Source of the DNA: Lachnospiraceae bacterium
GTDB lineage: Bacteria; Bacillota; Clostridia; Lachnospirales; Lachnospiraceae
Direction of reading: 5' to 3'
NCBI GenBank assembly: GCA_022774705.1
Contig: JALFLM010000196.1
Span: 1-33,019, forward strand
Length of the DNA: 33,019 nt
The notes under the pieces were generated by a model. The model was given only the letters and a program-made list of their open reading frames with translations, had not been told where the DNA came from and did no database searches. A program made the translations under genes and the position numbers. Position 1 is the stretch's first letter, and the number at the start of each line of letters is the position of its first letter. Of the stretch, positions 15,467-23,189 are shown piece by piece.

Positions 15467-16978
15467 TTATATATTCTCTTTCTGTATCAGTTCGAGGAAA
15501 TACCTGCGGTCGGTTTTTCCGTTGGCATTGCGGGGCATCTGCCGTACCTTTTCAATCTTCTGGGGGCACATGTAGGGGGGAAGCTTTTCGCGGAGCTGCC
15601 TGCCGATTTCCTCCGGTTTTCCCTTGCCCTGGTAAAAGATAAGAATCCGGTCCGATGCCGCATCGTAGATGCATACACTGCTGTCTACCTGTTTCAGAGA
15701 ACTGCAGGCTGTTTCAATCTCTCCGGGTTCGATACGGTATCCCATATGTTTGATTTGGAAATCCCGCCGTCCGATGTAGATGATCTCGCCGCGTTCGTTG
15801 CAGCGGACCAGATCACCGGTACGGTAAACTGTTTCCGGAAATGCCTGCTGAAGAGGATTCTGTACGAAAGCATCCGCTGTTTTCTCAGGATTGTTGTAGT
15901 AACCTGAAGCCAGGAATGATCCGCGGACGTAAAGCTCGCCGGTTTCTCCGGTTTCTGCCGGACGGCCGTCTTCGGTCACAATAAAAGAATCACAGTTATT
16001 GCAGGAATGGCCGATTGGAAGGGATTCATCATCTGCGAAATTCCGGTCCACCGTATACCAGGTACAGATATCTGTTGTCTCCGTGGGACCGAACAGGTTG
16101 CTGAAGCTGGCTTCGGGAAGATACTTTTTCCAGTAGTTCAGGTATTTGACCGGCATAACTTCACCTGCGAACATGATTTTTTTCAGATGAAGCGGCATCT
16201 TCCAGGCAAAAGCATCCCATGTGGTGATAATCCCCAGTGCGGAAGGTACCCAGTAAATGGTGTTGATCTCATATTCATTCAGGTAATCGATCAGCATGGC
16301 AGGGAAAGAGAAATACTGCCGGGGAATGATCTGCAGTCTGGCGCCGGTAAAAAGCGTACCGAACAGATCCGTCACCGACATACTGAAATAAAACGGGGTC
16401 TGACTGCCGAATACGATCGTATCATCGATATGGAAGGTTTCGATCACCCATCTGATATAGGTAATAACAGCTCGGTGATTGATAACAACCCCCTTGGGAG
16501 TACCGGTGGATCCTGAAGTGTACAGTACATATAAAACATCTGTGTCGATGCTCCTGCGGCGAATCCGGTTAAGCTCCGTGGTGTTTTCGGAAATCTGCAG
16601 TGCATCTTCCAGCAGAATAACCGGTACATCCAGCTTTCCGGCAGCATCCAGATGGCTGCGGTCAGTCAGAACAGCTGCAGGCTTCAGCGTATCAAAAATC
16701 AGCCGGATCCGGTCCGCAGGCTGGGAAGTGTCAAGGACCGCATAAAAGCAGCCGCTGTAAACGACCCCCATCATGGCTGCAGCGCAGGCCGGTGTCTTAT
16801 CCAGATAGACAGCCACAGGCTTCTGGAAAGCATGAAGCTCTGACCACAGAAAACTTCCGATCTGACGGGACTGATGGAGAAACTCCTCACAGGTCAGCGA
16901 TCCGTTGGGGTCGGAAATCAGGATCTTCTGCGGATGTCCGGACAATGCGGCTTCCATAAATTCAAGTACATTTTTCAT
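15467..16978 (-). CDS. Adenylate-forming ligase, DltA-like, with altered substrate pocket
   Basis: This 503-residue enzyme (DltA is about 504) activates a carboxylic acid with ATP and loads it on the carrier protein. Core motifs are YTSGSTGTPKG (153-163), GPTETTD (297-303), YRTGDL (385-390) and the catalytic-lysine motif NGKTDR (Lys488). In amino-acid-activating domains and in DltA, the A4 motif reads F-D-x-S-V and its Asp binds the substrate amino group. Here it reads FSMSV with Ser199 in that place. D-alanine is therefore not a safe substrate assignment. The ATG at 16976-16978 follows AGGAGGTG; a longer frame upstream runs through the leader hairpin and is rejected. It is the first gene of a four-gene operon. 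Confidence 0.88.
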   Translation of the reverse strand: MKNVLEFMEAALSGHPQKILISDPNGSLTCEEFLHQSRQIGSFLWSELHAFQKPVAVYLDKTPACAAAMMGVVYSGCFYAVLDTSQPADRIRLIFDTLKPAAVLTDRSHLDAAGKLDVPVILLEDALQISENTTELNRIRRRSIDTDVLYVLYTSGSTGTPKGVVINHRAVITYIRWVIETFHIDDTIVFGSQTPFYFSMSVTDLFGTLFTGARLQIIPRQYFSFPAMLIDYLNEYEINTIYWVPSALGIITTWDAFAWKMPLHLKKIMFAGEVMPVKYLNYWKKYLPEASFSNLFGPTETTDICTWYTVDRNFADDESLPIGHSCNNCDSFIVTEDGRPAETGETGELYVRGSFLASGYYNNPEKTADAFVQNPLQQAFPETVYRTGDLVRCNERGEIIYIGRRDFQIKHMGYRIEPGEIETACSSLKQVDSSVCIYDAASDRILIFYQGKGKPEEIGRQLREKLPPYMCPQKIEKVRQMPRNANGKTDRRYFLELIQKENI

Positions 16979-17023
16979 TGAAATGCACCTCCTGAAAATT
17001 AATCTGTGAACAGCAGAAAGACA

Positions 17024-17063
17024 GAAAAATGCCCTTTGCTGAAAAACAGCATATCGGGCATTT
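17024..17063 (-). terminator. Terminator-like hairpin in the leader of the Dlt-like operon
   Basis: On the minus strand, AAATGCCC and GGGCATTT form an 8-bp stem with an inner GCTG/CAGC stem, followed by TTTTTC. It lies between the response-regulator stop (17159) and the ligase start (16978). Only about 30 nt separate it from the ligase ribosome binding site and no promoter is visible there, so it may act as an attenuator of the operon. Confidence 0.7.
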
Positions 17064-17158
17064 CTTAACAGTTCCTTAAGTCGGAGAAGAATTAAAAGAA
17101 TCTTATACACCGTATGAAAAAAATTAATCGCTTTTTAATAAATGTAAGAAAAATGACA

Positions 17159-17869
17159 TCATGTGTCCTGAGTGCAAAAACAGTATCCGCGCCCCCACTC
17201 TGTACGGATATAGCGGGGAGTTCCGGGATCGTCTTCAATTTTCATGCGAAGCTTGCGGATATGTACCATGACCGTATTGCTGCAGGAATGGTCAAAGGGC
17301 TCATTCCATATGGTTTCATACAGGTTGCGGATGGAAAAGATTTTTCTGCGGTGCTGTATGAAAAGCTTTAACATTCTATATTCAATGTCCGGCAGCTCAA
17401 TGCGTTCGCCGCGGCGGAAAACTTCGTTGAACTGCTGGCTGACTCTCAGATCTCCGGCAATCAGCCAGTTTTCACAACTGCGCTGGGGTTCACCCAGATA
17501 GACCCGGTAGCGGCGCAGAAGAGAAGCGGCACGAAGCAGCAGTTCCCCGGGCTCAAAGGGTTTGACCAGATCATCATCCCCTCCCGCAAGAAAGGCCTCT
17601 TCCTTATGGGAAAGAGAATCATCAGATAAAAGAAACAGAACAGGCACATTGCAGCTGCAGTCCCGGCGGATCTGGCGGCAGACCTCAAAACCATCAGGAA
17701 GCATATCATCCAGAATAATAAGAGACGGTTCCTTCAATAGTAATTCCAGCGTCTCCGCGCCGCACCCGGCACAAAGCACATGATAACCTGCATCCTTCAT
17801 CAGCGGACACAGCAGGGAGCAGAGAGCGGTATCATCCGAAGCAAAAAGAATTTTAGTCATTTGAATCAC
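17159..17869 (-). CDS. Orphan OmpR/VanR-type response regulator
   Basis: This protein of about 236 residues has an N-terminal receiver (counting from the Met of MTKILF, acidic pair Asp9-Asp10 in FASDD, phospho-acceptor Asp51 in LIILDDMLPDG, Ser in FLLSDD, Lys in LVKPFEPGE) and a C-terminal winged-helix DNA-binding domain (IELPDIEYRMLKLF, NTVMVHIRKLRMKIEDDP, IRTEWGRGYCF). The start chosen is GTG at 17867-17869, 7 nt after TGAGGTG; the ATG at 17860 lacks a ribosome binding site at proper spacing. No histidine kinase gene is adjacent. It lies directly upstream of the Dlt-like operon on the same strand, and in other Firmicutes cell-envelope stress regulators often control dlt genes, so control of this operon is a fair inference. 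Confidence 0.88.
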   Translation of the reverse strand: MIQMTKILFASDDTALCSLLCPLMKDAGYHVLCAGCGAETLELLLKEPSLIILDDMLPDGFEVCRQIRRDCSCNVPVLFLLSDDSLSHKEEAFLAGGDDDLVKPFEPGELLLRAASLLRRYRVYLGEPQRSCENWLIAGDLRVSQQFNEVFRRGERIELPDIEYRMLKLFIQHRRKIFSIRNLYETIWNEPFDHSCSNTVMVHIRKLRMKIEDDPGTPRYIRTEWGRGYCFCTQDT

Positions 17870-17903
17870 AGCAGAACACCTCAGATATAGTGTGGTATGG
17901 TTC

Positions 17904-17937
17904 ATTATATCACAGCTATAAGGAAATTACAGCTGTG
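17904..17937. promoter_or_regulatory. Response-regulator promoter region with spaced inverted repeat
   Basis: On the minus strand TATAAT (17909-17904) is a consensus -10 for the response regulator, with a weak -35. The arms CACAGCT (17911-17917) and AGCTGTG (17931-17937) form a 7-bp inverted repeat with centres 20 bp apart, two helical turns. The repeat overlaps this promoter and abuts the divergent -35 at 17942, so one factor could control both genes. Confidence 0.5.
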
Positions 17938-17941
17938 TATA

Positions 17942-17970
17942 TTGACAGAAATATCGGGAGATGTTATCAT
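17942..17970 (+). promoter_or_regulatory. SigA promoter of the FAD-dependent oxidoreductase gene
   Basis: Consensus TTGACA (17942-17947) and TATCAT (17965-17970) are separated by exactly 17 nt. The predicted start near 17977 leaves a leader of about 140 nt before the gene. Confidence 0.78.
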
Positions 17971-18024
17971 AAAGATACAAAACCATGTTTCCAGTGGACT
18001 TTTTAAGAAACAGTTCTTTTTCGC

Positions 18025-18060
18025 CACGTAATTGCAGATTCGGCAATTAGGTGTTTTTTT
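18025..18060 (+). terminator. Terminator-like hairpin in the 5' leader of the oxidoreductase gene
   Basis: CAC-G-TAATTGC pairs with GCAATTA-G-GTG (one internal mismatch, loop AGATTCG), and seven T residues follow. Because it stands after the promoter and about 55 nt before the start codon, it is a candidate attenuator. A GTGG element near 17995 could pair with its CCAC and form an alternative structure. Confidence 0.7.
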
Positions 18061-18116
18061 ATGTGTACGGACCCTTTGCTGTTGTCTGCAAAATCATGCA
18101 GGAGGGATTTGATTTT

Positions 18117-19490
18117 ATGAAGTATGATGTTATTATTATCGGAGCCGGCCCCGGAGGTATTTTTTCTGCCTATGAACTGCTGCAGAAGAAGGATAATCTG
18201 AGTATTGCGGTTTTTGACAGCGGTTATTCTCTGGAAAAAAGACGCTGTCCCATTGACGGTGAGAAGGTTAAGAACTGCATCAAGTGTAAGACCTGTGCCA
18301 TTATGAGCGGTTTTGGCGGGGCAGGTGCTTTTTCTGACGGCAAGTATAATATTACCAATGATTTCGGCGGTACTCTTTATGAATATATCGGCCGGACCAA
18401 AGCAATCGAGCTGATGAAATATGTGGATGAGATCAATGTATCCCACGGCGGACAGGATACGAAGCTCTATTCCACTGCGGGAACACAGTTTAAAAAGCTG
18501 TGCCTTCAGAACAAGCTGAGACTTCTGGATGCTTCGGTACGTCATCTGGGGACTGATATCAATTATGTGGTTCTGGAGAATATTTATAATGAACTGAAAC
18601 CCCGGGTGGATTTTCATTTTCAGACACCTGTGGAACGGATCGAAGTGTTTGAGGACGGCTATCGTGTGATCTGCAGGGATGAGTCCTTTGAATGTGGAAA
18701 ATGTATCGTGTCTGTAGGCAGAAGCGGCAGCAAGTGGATGGAAAAGGTGTGTAAAGAGCTGGATATTCCCACAAAATCCAACCGGGTGGATATCGGTGTC
18801 CGCGTGGAACTGCCGGCGGTGATTTTTTCTCATCTGACTGATGAGCTTTATGAAAGCAAAATCGTGTACCGGACCGAAAAATTTGAAGATAATGTGCGTA
18901 CTTTCTGTATGAATCCCTACGGCATGGTTGTTAATGAGAATACCAACGGCATTGTGACAGTGAACGGCCACAGCTACGAGGGAAAAGAAAAAAGAACGGA
19001 GAATACCAATTTTGCTCTGCTGGTAGCCAAGCATTTTTCTGATCCTTTCAAGGACAGCAACGGCTATGGAGAAAGCATTGCCCGCCTGTCCAACATGCTT
19101 GGCGGCGGCGTTATCGTTCAGCGTTTCGGAGATCTGGTAAGGGGAAGACGTACCAATGAAAAACGGCTTGAAGAGAGTACCGTAACGCCCACACTGGCTG
19201 CAACACCGGGGGACCTGAGCCTTGTGCTTCCCAAACGGATTCTGGACGGTATTATTGAGATGATCTATGCGCTGGATAAAATCGCTCCCGGTACTGCCAA
19301 TGATGATACGCTGCTGTACGGTGTGGAAGTCAAGTTCTACAATATGGAGGTGGATATCGACAATCATCTGGAAACCAGATACAAAGGTCTGTATATCATC
19401 GGAGACGGCAGCGGTGTCACCCATTCTCTTTCCCATGCTTCCGCCAGCGGGGTTTACGTGGCACGCCGCATTGCAGAAGAAATGGCATAA
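18117..19490 (+). CDS. NAD(P)/FAD-dependent oxidoreductase (COG2509-like)
   Basis: This 457-residue flavoprotein starts with an FAD-binding Rossmann motif, VIIIGAGPGGIFSAYEL (about residues 5-21). A cysteine cluster follows (RRCPIDGEKVKNCIKCKTC) and then GFGGAGAFSDGKYN, characteristic of the uncharacterised FAD-dependent dehydrogenase family COG2509. The C-terminal FAD motif GLYIIGDGSGVTHSLSHA and the ending SGVYVARRIAEE are typical. The ATG at 18117 lies 10 nt after AGGAGGG. The physiological substrate of this family is not established. It is divergent from the response regulator and is followed, after a stem-loop, by larB. Confidence 0.88.
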   Translation: MKYDVIIIGAGPGGIFSAYELLQKKDNLSIAVFDSGYSLEKRRCPIDGEKVKNCIKCKTCAIMSGFGGAGAFSDGKYNITNDFGGTLYEYIGRTKAIELMKYVDEINVSHGGQDTKLYSTAGTQFKKLCLQNKLRLLDASVRHLGTDINYVVLENIYNELKPRVDFHFQTPVERIEVFEDGYRVICRDESFECGKCIVSVGRSGSKWMEKVCKELDIPTKSNRVDIGVRVELPAVIFSHLTDELYESKIVYRTEKFEDNVRTFCMNPYGMVVNENTNGIVTVNGHSYEGKEKRTENTNFALLVAKHFSDPFKDSNGYGESIARLSNMLGGGVIVQRFGDLVRGRRTNEKRLEESTVTPTLAATPGDLSLVLPKRILDGIIEMIYALDKIAPGTANDDTLLYGVEVKFYNMEVDIDNHLETRYKGLYIIGDGSGVTHSLSHASASGVYVARRIAEEMA

Positions 19491-19513
19491 AACACCGGGT
19501 GGAAATAAATGTA

Positions 19514-19572
19514 ACTGTTCAGACTTCTGCCGCGCAGGTTGACTCCTCAGGCAGCATGAAGTTCTGAACAGT
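19514..19572 (+). promoter_or_regulatory. Long stem-loop in the larB leader, candidate cis-regulatory RNA
   Basis: ACTGTTCAGA-CTTC pairs with GAAG-T-TCTGAACAGT (14 bp with one bulged base), and an inner TGCC/GGCA extends the stem. The loop contains CTCCT (19543-19547), complementary to AGGAG of the larB ribosome binding site (19597-19601). No T-run follows, so it is not a simple terminator. It matches no RNA family I recognise. Confidence 0.55.
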
Positions 19573-19607
19573 ACATGGAGAAAACTACGAGATATCAGGA
19601 GGGTGCG

Positions 19608-20399
19608 ATGGAAACACGGGAAGTATTGTCAAAATTGAAAAATGGTGAAATTTCCATAGATGAGGCCGAACAGTTTTTCCGGAGACAGCCTTTTGAAGAA
19701 ATGGGATATGCCAAGCTGGATATGCACCGCAGGGTGCGGTCGGGATTTGCCGAGGTGATCTACTGCAGCGGGAAAGCAGATGAACATCTGCTGCATATCT
19801 TTGAGAAGCTGTATGAACAGGATGGAGAGGTGTTCGGAACCAGGGCATCTGAACATCAGTACGAACTGATCCGGGAGCGATTTCCCCAGGTTCAGTATGA
19901 TCCTGTATCGCGGATCCTCAAAATTACCGGAAAGGATAAAAAGCTGGAGGGCAGAATCGCCGTATGTACCGCGGGGACGGCGGATATTCCCGTGGCAGAG
20001 GAAGCTGCCCAGACAGCGGAGTATTTCGGAACCCGGGTGGAACGGATCTACGATGTGGGTGTCAGCGGAATTCACCGGCTGCTGTCCAGGCTGGATGTGA
20101 TTCAGGAGGCCAACTGTGTGGTTGCCGTGGCCGGTATGGAGGGAGCCCTTGCCAGTGTGCTGGGAGGCCTGGTGGATAAACCGGTGATCGCGGTGCCGAC
20201 CTCTGTGGGTTACGGCGCAAGTCTCAACGGTCTGTCCGCGCTGCTGACCATGATCAATTCCTGTGCCAACGGAATCGCTGTGGTCAATATTGACAACGGT
20301 TATGGAGCAGGATATATGGCAACGCAGATCAACCGTCTGGCTGTTAAGACGGAAGATGCTGAGATAACAGCCGGCAATGAAAACGGTGAAGAAAGATGA
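19608..20399 (+). CDS. larB: Nickel-pincer cofactor biosynthesis protein LarB
   Basis: This 263-residue protein belongs to LarB, which carboxylates and hydrolyses nicotinic acid adenine dinucleotide in the first step of the nickel-pincer nucleotide cofactor. The C-terminal PurE-like domain is plain: RIAVCTAGTADIPVAEEAA, RIYDVGVSGIHRLL, VAVAGMEGALASVLGGLV, PTSVGYGASLNGLSALLTMINSC (read as consecutive motifs) and IDNGYGAGYMA. The ATG at 19608 is preceded by AGGAGGG; the upstream in-frame ATG at 19575 has no ribosome binding site. Its partner larC is 57 nt downstream. Confidence 0.93.
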   Translation: METREVLSKLKNGEISIDEAEQFFRRQPFEEMGYAKLDMHRRVRSGFAEVIYCSGKADEHLLHIFEKLYEQDGEVFGTRASEHQYELIRERFPQVQYDPVSRILKITGKDKKLEGRIAVCTAGTADIPVAEEAAQTAEYFGTRVERIYDVGVSGIHRLLSRLDVIQEANCVVAVAGMEGALASVLGGLVDKPVIAVPTSVGYGASLNGLSALLTMINSCANGIAVVNIDNGYGAGYMATQINRLAVKTEDAEITAGNENGEER

Positions 20400-20456
20400 T
20401 GCATGATAAAATGAATCATGATAAAAATGAATTATGACGATGAAGAGGAACAGAAT

Positions 20457-21749
20457 ATGAACAGCAGGAACAGTAAATTATATCTGGAGTGCAGTTCCGG
20501 AATCAGCGGTGATATGGTGGTGGCTGCCCTGCTGGATCTGGGAGCTGATGAAACGCTTTTGCGCAGAACGCTGGACAGCCTGAAGGTTTCCGGGTATGAA
20601 ATCGTGATCAGCCGTGTGAGAAAATCGGGGCTTGATGCATGTGATTTTGATGTCAGGCTTGATCCGGCCCATGAAAATCATGATCATGATATGGAATATC
20701 TTCACGGGGATGGGTCTGATCCTGTTCATGAGCACACGCATAAACATATCCATTCCCACGAACACAGGGGTCTCAGGGAAATTCTGGAGATTCTCCGGTC
20801 CGGGGATCTGACTCCTGGGGCTTTGACTGTGGCGGAGAGTATTTTTCGTGTGATTGCCCGGGCTGAGGCAAAAGCCCACGGAGTTGTGGAGGATCAGGTG
20901 CATTTTCATGAGGTGGGAGCAGTGGACTCAATCGTGGATATCGCAGCTGCAGCTATTTGTCTCGATAATCTGGGAATCGAAGAGGTGATTGTTCCCGAAC
21001 TCAGAGAGGGCCGCGGCACGATACGGTGTCAGCATGGAGTGATTCCGGTGCCGGTGCCGGCGGTTTGTCATATTGCAGAGGATTACGGCCTTGTTCTTCA
21101 CATGTGTGATGTGGAGGGTGAGCTGGTAACGCCTACAGGTGCTGCCATTGCAGCGGCTGTCCGCACTTCCGGCCGTCTTCCTGAACGGTTTATAATTGAA
21201 AAAACAGGTGTGGGAGCGGGAAAACGTAATTATCAGGGGGCACCCGGTATTCTCCGGGCCATGATGATACGGGAAGAGAAACCGGAAACGGAGGGAATCT
21301 GCAAGCTGGAAAGCAATATCGATGACTGCAGCGGAGAGGTACTGGGCTATGTGATGAAGCGGCTGTTGGAAGCCGGTGCCAGGGATGTCAGCTATATACC
21401 GCTGTTCATGAAGAAAAACCGCCCTGCCTGGCAGCTGAATGTGATCTGTGACCGGGAGAAAAACGAAGCACTGGAGCAGATCATATTTGATGAAACAACG
21501 ACCATCGGAATCCGCCGGATCAAAGTGGAACGGTCGGTTCTTGGCAGGGAAATCCGCCGGGTATCGACACCCATCGGAGAGGCTCTGGTAAAAGTCTGCA
21601 GCACCGGTTCACTGAAACGGGCGTATCCGGAGTATGAGACAGCTGCTGCTCTTGCCGAATACAATCATATGCCGCTGCAGGAGGTATACCGGATCATCCG
21701 GCAGTCATGGGAAAAAGGGATTGGAGATGAAACTCATGGATCACAGTAA
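20457..21749 (+). CDS. larC: Nickel insertion protein LarC (nickel-pincer cofactor)
   Basis: This 430-residue LarC inserts nickel into the pincer precursor in a CTP-dependent reaction. Recognisable parts are the N-terminal SSGISGDMVVAALLDLG, the VHFHEVGAVDSIVDI motif, ELVTPTGAAI, and the C-terminal half with LESNIDDCSGEVLGYVM and RPAWQLNVIC. Both halves are in one uninterrupted frame, whereas in Lactiplantibacillus plantarum they are split (larC1/larC2). Between about residues 72 and 104 lies a His-rich stretch with eleven histidines, a likely nickel store or binding loop. The ATG at 20457 has GAGGAA upstream; the in-frame ATGs at 20418 and 20427 have none. LarE and LarA genes are not in the window. 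Confidence 0.93.
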   Translation: MNSRNSKLYLECSSGISGDMVVAALLDLGADETLLRRTLDSLKVSGYEIVISRVRKSGLDACDFDVRLDPAHENHDHDMEYLHGDGSDPVHEHTHKHIHSHEHRGLREILEILRSGDLTPGALTVAESIFRVIARAEAKAHGVVEDQVHFHEVGAVDSIVDIAAAAICLDNLGIEEVIVPELREGRGTIRCQHGVIPVPVPAVCHIAEDYGLVLHMCDVEGELVTPTGAAIAAAVRTSGRLPERFIIEKTGVGAGKRNYQGAPGILRAMMIREEKPETEGICKLESNIDDCSGEVLGYVMKRLLEAGARDVSYIPLFMKKNRPAWQLNVICDREKNEALEQIIFDETTTIGIRRIKVERSVLGREIRRVSTPIGEALVKVCSTGSLKRAYPEYETAAALAEYNHMPLQEVYRIIRQSWEKGIGDETHGSQ

Positions 21750-23127
21750 TCAGAACCCTCTGGGAACTGCGCCGGTGGCAGGACTTCTGCGCAGATTCGC
21801 GGTTCCCAGTATCATTGCCATGCTGGTCAGTTCGCTGTACAACATTGTGGATCAGTTTTTTATCGGACGAAGTGTGGGGGAACTGGGCAATGCCGCTACG
21901 AATGTGGCTTTTCCGCTGACCATATCCTGCACGGCCATTGCCCTTCTGTTCGGAATCGGCGGTGCAGCGTCCTTCAATCTGACGCTGGGGCGGGGAGACA
22001 GGGACAAGGCAGTCTATTATATCGGTAATTCTCTGACCTGCCTGTTCGGAATCGGTGTTATACTCTGTGTGGTGACACAGCTTTTTCTGACTCCCATGCT
22101 CCGCTTTTTCGGTTCACCGGACAATGTACTGGAATATGCCAGGGCCTATACGGGAATTACATCCTTTGGCTTTCCTTTTCTGATTCTGGCAACCGGCGGA
22201 GGGCATCTGATCCGGGCGGATGGAAGCCCCCGGTTTACCATGATCAGCAATCTCTCAGGTGCGGTCATCAATACCATACTGGATCCGATTCTGATTTTCG
22301 GTCTGCGTATGGGAATGCAGGGAGCTGCACTGGCCACCATTTTGGGACAGATTTTTTCAGGCTGCCTGGTAATCTGGTACATGAAGTGCCGCTTTAAGAC
22401 CGGTGCTCTGGGCAGATGCCATCTGATTCCGCGATGGTTATATACAGGGCAGACCATTTCTCTGGGGATGACGCCCTTTTTCAATCAGATGGCCATGATG
22501 GTGGTTCAGATTGTTATGAATCAGTCACTGACTTACTATGGGCGGATGTCTGTTTATGGAGAATCGGTACCGTTAGCCTGTGTGGGGATTATTTCCAAGG
22601 TTAATATGGTATTCTTTTCCTTTGTTATCGGCCTGTCCCAGGGTATGCAGCCCATTGCCAGCTTTAATTACGGTGCTGAAAAATATGACCGCGTGAAGCA
22701 GGTTTACAGACTGTCACTTACGGCAGGGATTTCCATATCCACCTTTGCCTTTCTGCTTTTCCAGTTCTTTCCGGAACAGATCATCAGTTTTTTCGGTTCC
22801 GGTTCGGAAGAGTATGTACAGTTTGCTGTATCGTATTTCAGAATTTTCCTGTTTTTTACGTTCCTGAATGCAATTCAGCCCATCAGTTCCAATTTCTTTA
22901 CATCGATCGGCAAGCCGAAAAAGGGGGTTTTTCTGTCCTTGACCCGTCAGATTCTGTTTCTGCTTCCGCTGATCATTATCCTGCCCCTGTTTATGGGAAT
23001 TGACGGTATTATGTACGCGGGACCTGCAGCTGACTTTGTTGCAGCGGTGGTGGGAATCATCATGGTGGCGAAAGAATTTTCAATCTTTCCCAAAACAAAT
23101 GAATTGTCTGTTGATTTCAGGGAATAA
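21727..23127 (+). CDS. MATE-family multidrug/cation efflux transporter
   Basis: This 466-residue membrane protein has about 12 hydrophobic helices and the MATE layout with two similar halves. Visible family features are FAVPSIIAMLVSSLYNIVDQ followed by FFIGRSVG in helix 1, ILDPILIFGLRMGMQGAAL after helix 6, and SFNYGAEKYDRVKQ in the second half. MATE proteins export drugs or metabolites using Na+ or H+ gradients. The gene overlaps the end of larC by about 23 nt, so it is translated with it; whether it is linked to nickel cofactor biology is unknown. The ATG at 21727 is chosen; the one at 21736 has comparable support. Confidence 0.93.
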   Translation: MKLMDHSNQNPLGTAPVAGLLRRFAVPSIIAMLVSSLYNIVDQFFIGRSVGELGNAATNVAFPLTISCTAIALLFGIGGAASFNLTLGRGDRDKAVYYIGNSLTCLFGIGVILCVVTQLFLTPMLRFFGSPDNVLEYARAYTGITSFGFPFLILATGGGHLIRADGSPRFTMISNLSGAVINTILDPILIFGLRMGMQGAALATILGQIFSGCLVIWYMKCRFKTGALGRCHLIPRWLYTGQTISLGMTPFFNQMAMMVVQIVMNQSLTYYGRMSVYGESVPLACVGIISKVNMVFFSFVIGLSQGMQPIASFNYGAEKYDRVKQVYRLSLTAGISISTFAFLLFQFFPEQIISFFGSGSEEYVQFAVSYFRIFLFFTFLNAIQPISSNFFTSIGKPKKGVFLSLTRQILFLLPLIIILPLFMGIDGIMYAGPAADFVAAVVGIIMVAKEFSIFPKTNELSVDFRE

Positions 23128-23139
23128 ATCCTGTACAAT
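23111..23139 (+). promoter_or_regulatory. Candidate SigA promoter of the degV-type gene
   Basis: TTGATT (23111-23116) and TACAAT (23134-23139) are separated by 17 nt. The -35 box lies inside the end of the MATE gene; the predicted start is about 45 nt before the degV start codon. Confidence 0.6.
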
Positions 23140-23189
23140 AAAATGTTGTGTGCAGACATTCATAAATAAGTTTGATGGAGATAGTGAAT

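Noticed and set aside
16979-17158. A DltX-like microprotein gene before the ligase
   Set aside because: No short minus-strand frame here has a ribosome binding site, a membrane helix and a C-terminal tyrosine hexapeptide. The motif is instead on the MBOAT protein.
18003-19436. Long antisense open frame (477 codons) opposite the flavoprotein gene
   Set aside because: It is a codon-bias shadow: no ribosome binding site, no recognisable domain, and the sense strand encodes a clear flavoprotein.
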